DNA of 9,446 bases, taken from assembly GCA_003535195.1 (NCBI GenBank), contig DOHN01000149.1, forward strand, positions 5,628-15,073, given 5' to 3'. The stretch comes from Ruminiclostridium sp. Lineage in GTDB: Bacteria > Bacillota > Clostridia > DSM-8532. Below the pieces are notes generated by a model, which did no database searches, was not told where the DNA came from, and saw nothing but the letters and a program-made list of their open reading frames with translations. Both the position numbers and the translations under genes were made by a program. Positions 8,401 through 9,446 of the stretch are shown piece by piece (positions within the stretch are counted from its first letter, which is position 1; each line of letters starts with the position of its first letter).

Positions 8401-9203
8401 TTTCTCCGGCAAGCAGTTATAAGCCGTCTTCGGACATGCAGATAAAGACGCCGGTTTCATCCCTGAAGGTCTCTTATTTGAACATAAACGCCGCCGTTTC
8501 GGAGCTCATCAGGCCCATCCGGGTGGAGCTTCCTGTGGAGGGCTTAAAGAACTATAAACAGGAAGAAATTAAAGCTTACAGCATGAGCAAAGCAGGAAAA
8601 TGGTATGCTCTTCCGACCTTCCATGACTATCCGAACAGTCAGATCGCGGGAGAGATGGACAGTCCCGGCGCCATCGTGGCCGCAGCCTGGGGAGTAAAAG
8701 CCAATGCGGAAGTTCCCGCATACATCTCGGCAAGTTTGGATAAAATTCAATCAGTTTTCAGATTGAAAAGTCTTGAGGGGAAAAGCTTTAACTATGCGTC
8801 TTCCATGACGCAAAAAGAAGCGCTGAGGCTGATTATGGATGTAATACCGGCGGATTATACCAGCTTTGATATGAATGAGAAGGCGGTGAAGGCAGGGCTT
8901 ATAAAATCGGTCTCCGATGCCTCCGATGCTTATGCACGCAGGGATAAGGCCGCTGGCATGCTGGTTTCGCTTTACAAATTTAAAACGCGTGAAAGCATTG
9001 AGCCGAATAAACTTCATAATTGGGCCCAGTACAATGATTTGCCAAAGGCCGACAAAAAGTACCTGCAAGCCTATCAATTCGCTTTGGAAAACGGAATTAT
9101 CCGGGGAAATGGATCTGGCATGACTTACCCGGACAGAATGATAAATTGGGGCGATTTTCTGGTTATGCTTACAAGAACATTGGAACTTTGTGGCGAAATT
9201 TGA
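5355..9203 (+). CDS. secreted FN3-repeat protein with C-terminal SLH domains
   Basis: This is a predicted S-layer-type or wall-anchored surface protein of 1282 residues with no assigned function. Residues 1-30 form a signal peptide (RRSVMKK, hydrophobic core at about 9-24, TLA before the cleavage at 30/31). FN3-like modules lie at about 31-155, 156-264, 266-370, 369-516, 519-696, 701-798 and 799-892. The sixth and seventh are the most canonical, with proline-rich starts (PVTPTVPGDL, APPAPPTGF), a core tryptophan and N/D-T-x-Y-Y-type F strands at 769-773 and 860-864. A beta domain (about 916-1022) and a second beta segment (about 1049-1114, with KAGKWYALP) follow. Three SLH repeats occupy about 1130-1277. 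The gene follows the first surface-protein gene by 39 bases and shares its architecture, so the two proteins are probably made together and may act together at the wall. No catalytic motif was seen. It could be an adhesin, an S-layer component or a polysaccharide-binding scaffold. Confidence 0.92.
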   Translation: MRRSVMKKAITWILLMAILTGWAGSVRTLADTVTLQPPQHNRVSDIGYTDTSYSNEWYASLKWDDAVFPSEAEEKYIQLGFNEVAYGTGRLITDALTVVLPGSAVEYGVTEYYPEGIKNGTIYQSTVRSSYVAPSASGQTRVTSHRSNPAKFLTGINVSLELIPGTNHIKIKWDDVWDTGGRINYRILISDTKGFTQPDPIPDITAAEIGRSDSNVTVNSEEHKLEYIYTAALPGREYSIKVVPLPNPDVACVSEEEINPVTIKTDILLKAKKVGYTSEGDIIWELFWNPIVKGSTFTRVDYELYRYTNNDPEGQLYRLIPDFDSYQIIIKKDDPATYSFKIDAKAYVQGSAAPVEFRSNNKVVLEEQIPQQPEAPNIVDSFPDADPAPLYYEDYLTESSASIFWKVPYTGKGLVDNDVTYDIYLLKNIRDVSNPPSNYKIASDLSMGEANQIKSIKTGAVIGYRYHLEGLESNTTYYFVIYAKKNFLVESDTEDYMVSRPYISNQAVKVIITEPDTGADRPVAPSSPPFAISSRADSVTFSEVELVLEKRWHALFNKETDRWEYATVKEYNENYLLADDDPGKRESTIVEYPAGWKVVPHVVRYNDALNVIRMRNKGRENITYSDLSQPDIKAFEIPQQTVPIPDINPDDDDQSFFFDVAGLTHNTAYLMWVTIENQNGTSSDPSDAIIVTTPVDISEIPVTPTVPGDLRGVAGDTFVDLFWSFSKDMSYEIRGGTTDDLSAASITRQVTYEELKNSTFCRIEDLEADTVYYFWIKAINNGIESVFSNPLAITTQAYAPPAPPTGFGIENVTEESITYLWDSKAGFTYYLEFAENSAFKDASLLEVSGGSHTASGLIANRRYYARLYALETKTGLQSVPTRTIMVVTNKSKNEYDGSYDLNEPVAGDGLEIPAGLEDGVWVVSSLGDDAHVLSERIRAQYSPVLKLDLSKPPKSTNTVRLNLESTVLEVLSGLKKELYIKLPWGQVLIRPDSFQTNEYYALKNRNGKLAISIESVSPASSYKPSSDMQIKTPVSSLKVSYLNINAAVSELIRPIRVELPVEGLKNYKQEEIKAYSMSKAGKWYALPTFHDYPNSQIAGEMDSPGAIVAAAWGVKANAEVPAYISASLDKIQSVFRLKSLEGKSFNYASSMTQKEALRLIMDVIPADYTSFDMNEKAVKAGLIKSVSDASDAYARRDKAAGMLVSLYKFKTRESIEPNKLHNWAQYNDLPKADKKYLQAYQFALENGIIRGNGSGMTYPDRMINWGDFLVMLTRTLELCGEI
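8181..8336 (+). other. beta domain shared with the upstream protein (copy 2)
   Basis: Residues 943-994 carry LKLDLSK (945-951), NLESTVLEVL (962-971), LYIKLPWG (978-985) and VLIRPDSF (987-994). Order and spacing match residues 1251-1303 of the upstream protein. In both proteins the segment sits between the FN3-like array and the SLH-type C-terminus. Confidence 0.5.
8742..9200 (+). other. three SLH repeats of the second surface protein
   Basis: Repeat 1 (about 1130-1173) ends in SMTQKEALRLI. Repeat 2 (about 1172-1217) has KAGLIKSV, then ARRDKAAGML (1194-1203), closest to the classical ITRAE helix. Repeat 3 (about 1222-1277) has WAQYNDLP, an AYQFALENGIIRGNG turn, then YPDRMINWGDFLVML (1258-1272). 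SLH triplets bind pyruvylated secondary cell wall polymers in known proteins. In repeat 3, NWGD replaces TRAE, so that pocket may be altered. Confidence 0.8.
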
Positions 9204-9312
9204 TTCAAAAATTTTATTTTTAAGATTCATTTACCATGTGTGAAAAGAGTTCTAGTTGAGATACTAAATAATGCGTCGATGAAATTGAAAAGCAAAAGCT
9301 TCAAAATACATA

Positions 9313-9354
9313 GAGACATGGGGATTATTGCCAATAAACCCATGTCTCAATTTT
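9313..9354 (+). terminator. intrinsic terminator of the surface-protein operon
   Basis: GAGACATGGG (9313-9322) and CCCATGTCTC (9339-9348) form a perfect 10-bp stem. An inner stem TTATT (9325-9329) with AATAA (9333-9337) continues it across a small internal loop, leaving a GCC tip. AATTTT follows (9349-9354). The T run is short, but the stem is strong. It lies about 110 bases after the stop codon, and the intervening AT-rich stretch holds no gene. Confidence 0.7.
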
Positions 9355-9374
9355 CCGGGACTTTCATCGGAGAT

Positions 9375-9404
9375 TTGCTAAAGAACCGAACATTCGGTAA
9401 TAAT
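9375..9404 (+). promoter_or_regulatory. possible promoter of a gene beyond the right edge
   Basis: TTGCTA (9375-9380) matches the -35 hexamer in four of six positions. AATAAT (9399-9404), 18 bases on, matches the -10 in five of six. The spacer contains the palindrome at 9385-9398, a typical place for a repressor operator. No start codon with a well-spaced ribosome binding site is visible before the window ends; the ATG at 9436 is 15 bases from AAGG. Confidence 0.4.
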
Positions 9405-9420
9405 TACCTTTTTATAAAGG
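9385..9420. repeat. chain of three overlapping palindromes (operator-like)
   Basis: ACCGAA-CA-TTCGGT (9385-9398) is a perfect 6-bp inverted repeat. It overlaps GGTAA-TAA-TTACC (9396-9408), which overlaps CCTTT-TTAT-AAAGG (9407-9420). The first has the size and symmetry of operators bound by dimeric repressors such as the TetR family. The set lies after the terminator, so it belongs to the next transcription unit rather than the surface-protein operon. Confidence 0.5.
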
Positions 9421-9446
9421 TTGGGTCTTCGATCCATGTTCTCGAA

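Noticed and set aside
8751..9230. Antisense open frame of 159 codons
   Set aside because: It covers the SLH-coding end of the second gene, whose sense frame has clear domain similarity. The antisense translation resembles no family I know and lacks a convincing ribosome binding site.
9287..9302. AAGC-AAAA-GCTT hairpin before the terminator
   Set aside because: The stem is only four base pairs in an A-rich stretch, likely chance.
9385..9446. Right-edge palindromes as part of a tRNA gene
   Set aside because: No acceptor, anticodon and T-loop arrangement can be drawn on either strand.

Overview
The window is almost entirely filled by two very large, rightward, co-oriented genes, each encoding a secreted, modular cell-surface protein. 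The features point to an anaerobic Gram-positive of the class Clostridia (Bacillota): strong purine-rich ribosome binding sites, Sec signal peptides, fibronectin type III (FN3)-like arrays, C-terminal S-layer homology (SLH) modules, and a sigma-D/sigma-28-type promoter. Coding GC looks close to one half by eye, with AT-richer flanks. I cannot name the genus.

Positions 1-278 are a non-coding leader with several promoter-like signals. The best is a near-perfect motility-sigma (SigD/FliA) promoter at 207-234, ideally placed ahead of the ribosome binding site at 264-270 and the ATG at 279. Two weaker vegetative-type candidates, a GC-rich block with a short hairpin, and a pair of 7-bp direct repeats lie further upstream.

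Positions 279-5315 encode a 1678-residue protein: signal peptide, about eight FN3-like beta modules, an acidic linker, a beta domain, a helical region, and a C-terminus that reads as degenerate SLH repeats. After 39 bases, 5355-9203 encode a 1282-residue protein: signal peptide, about seven FN3-like modules, a beta domain of the same pattern, and three more recognisable SLH repeats. The spacing and shared architecture make this a two-gene operon of paralogous or cooperating wall-associated proteins. They probably sit on the cell wall through SLH-polymer contacts and present long FN3 rods outward. The sigma-D-type promoter suggests expression together with motility or daughter-cell-separation functions. 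No enzymatic domain, sortase motif or internal membrane segment was seen.

Positions 9204-9446 are non-coding: an AT-rich 3' stretch, a strong terminator-type hairpin at 9313-9354, then a chain of three overlapping palindromes at 9385-9420. The first palindrome lies in the spacer of a plausible promoter that would drive a gene beyond the right edge.
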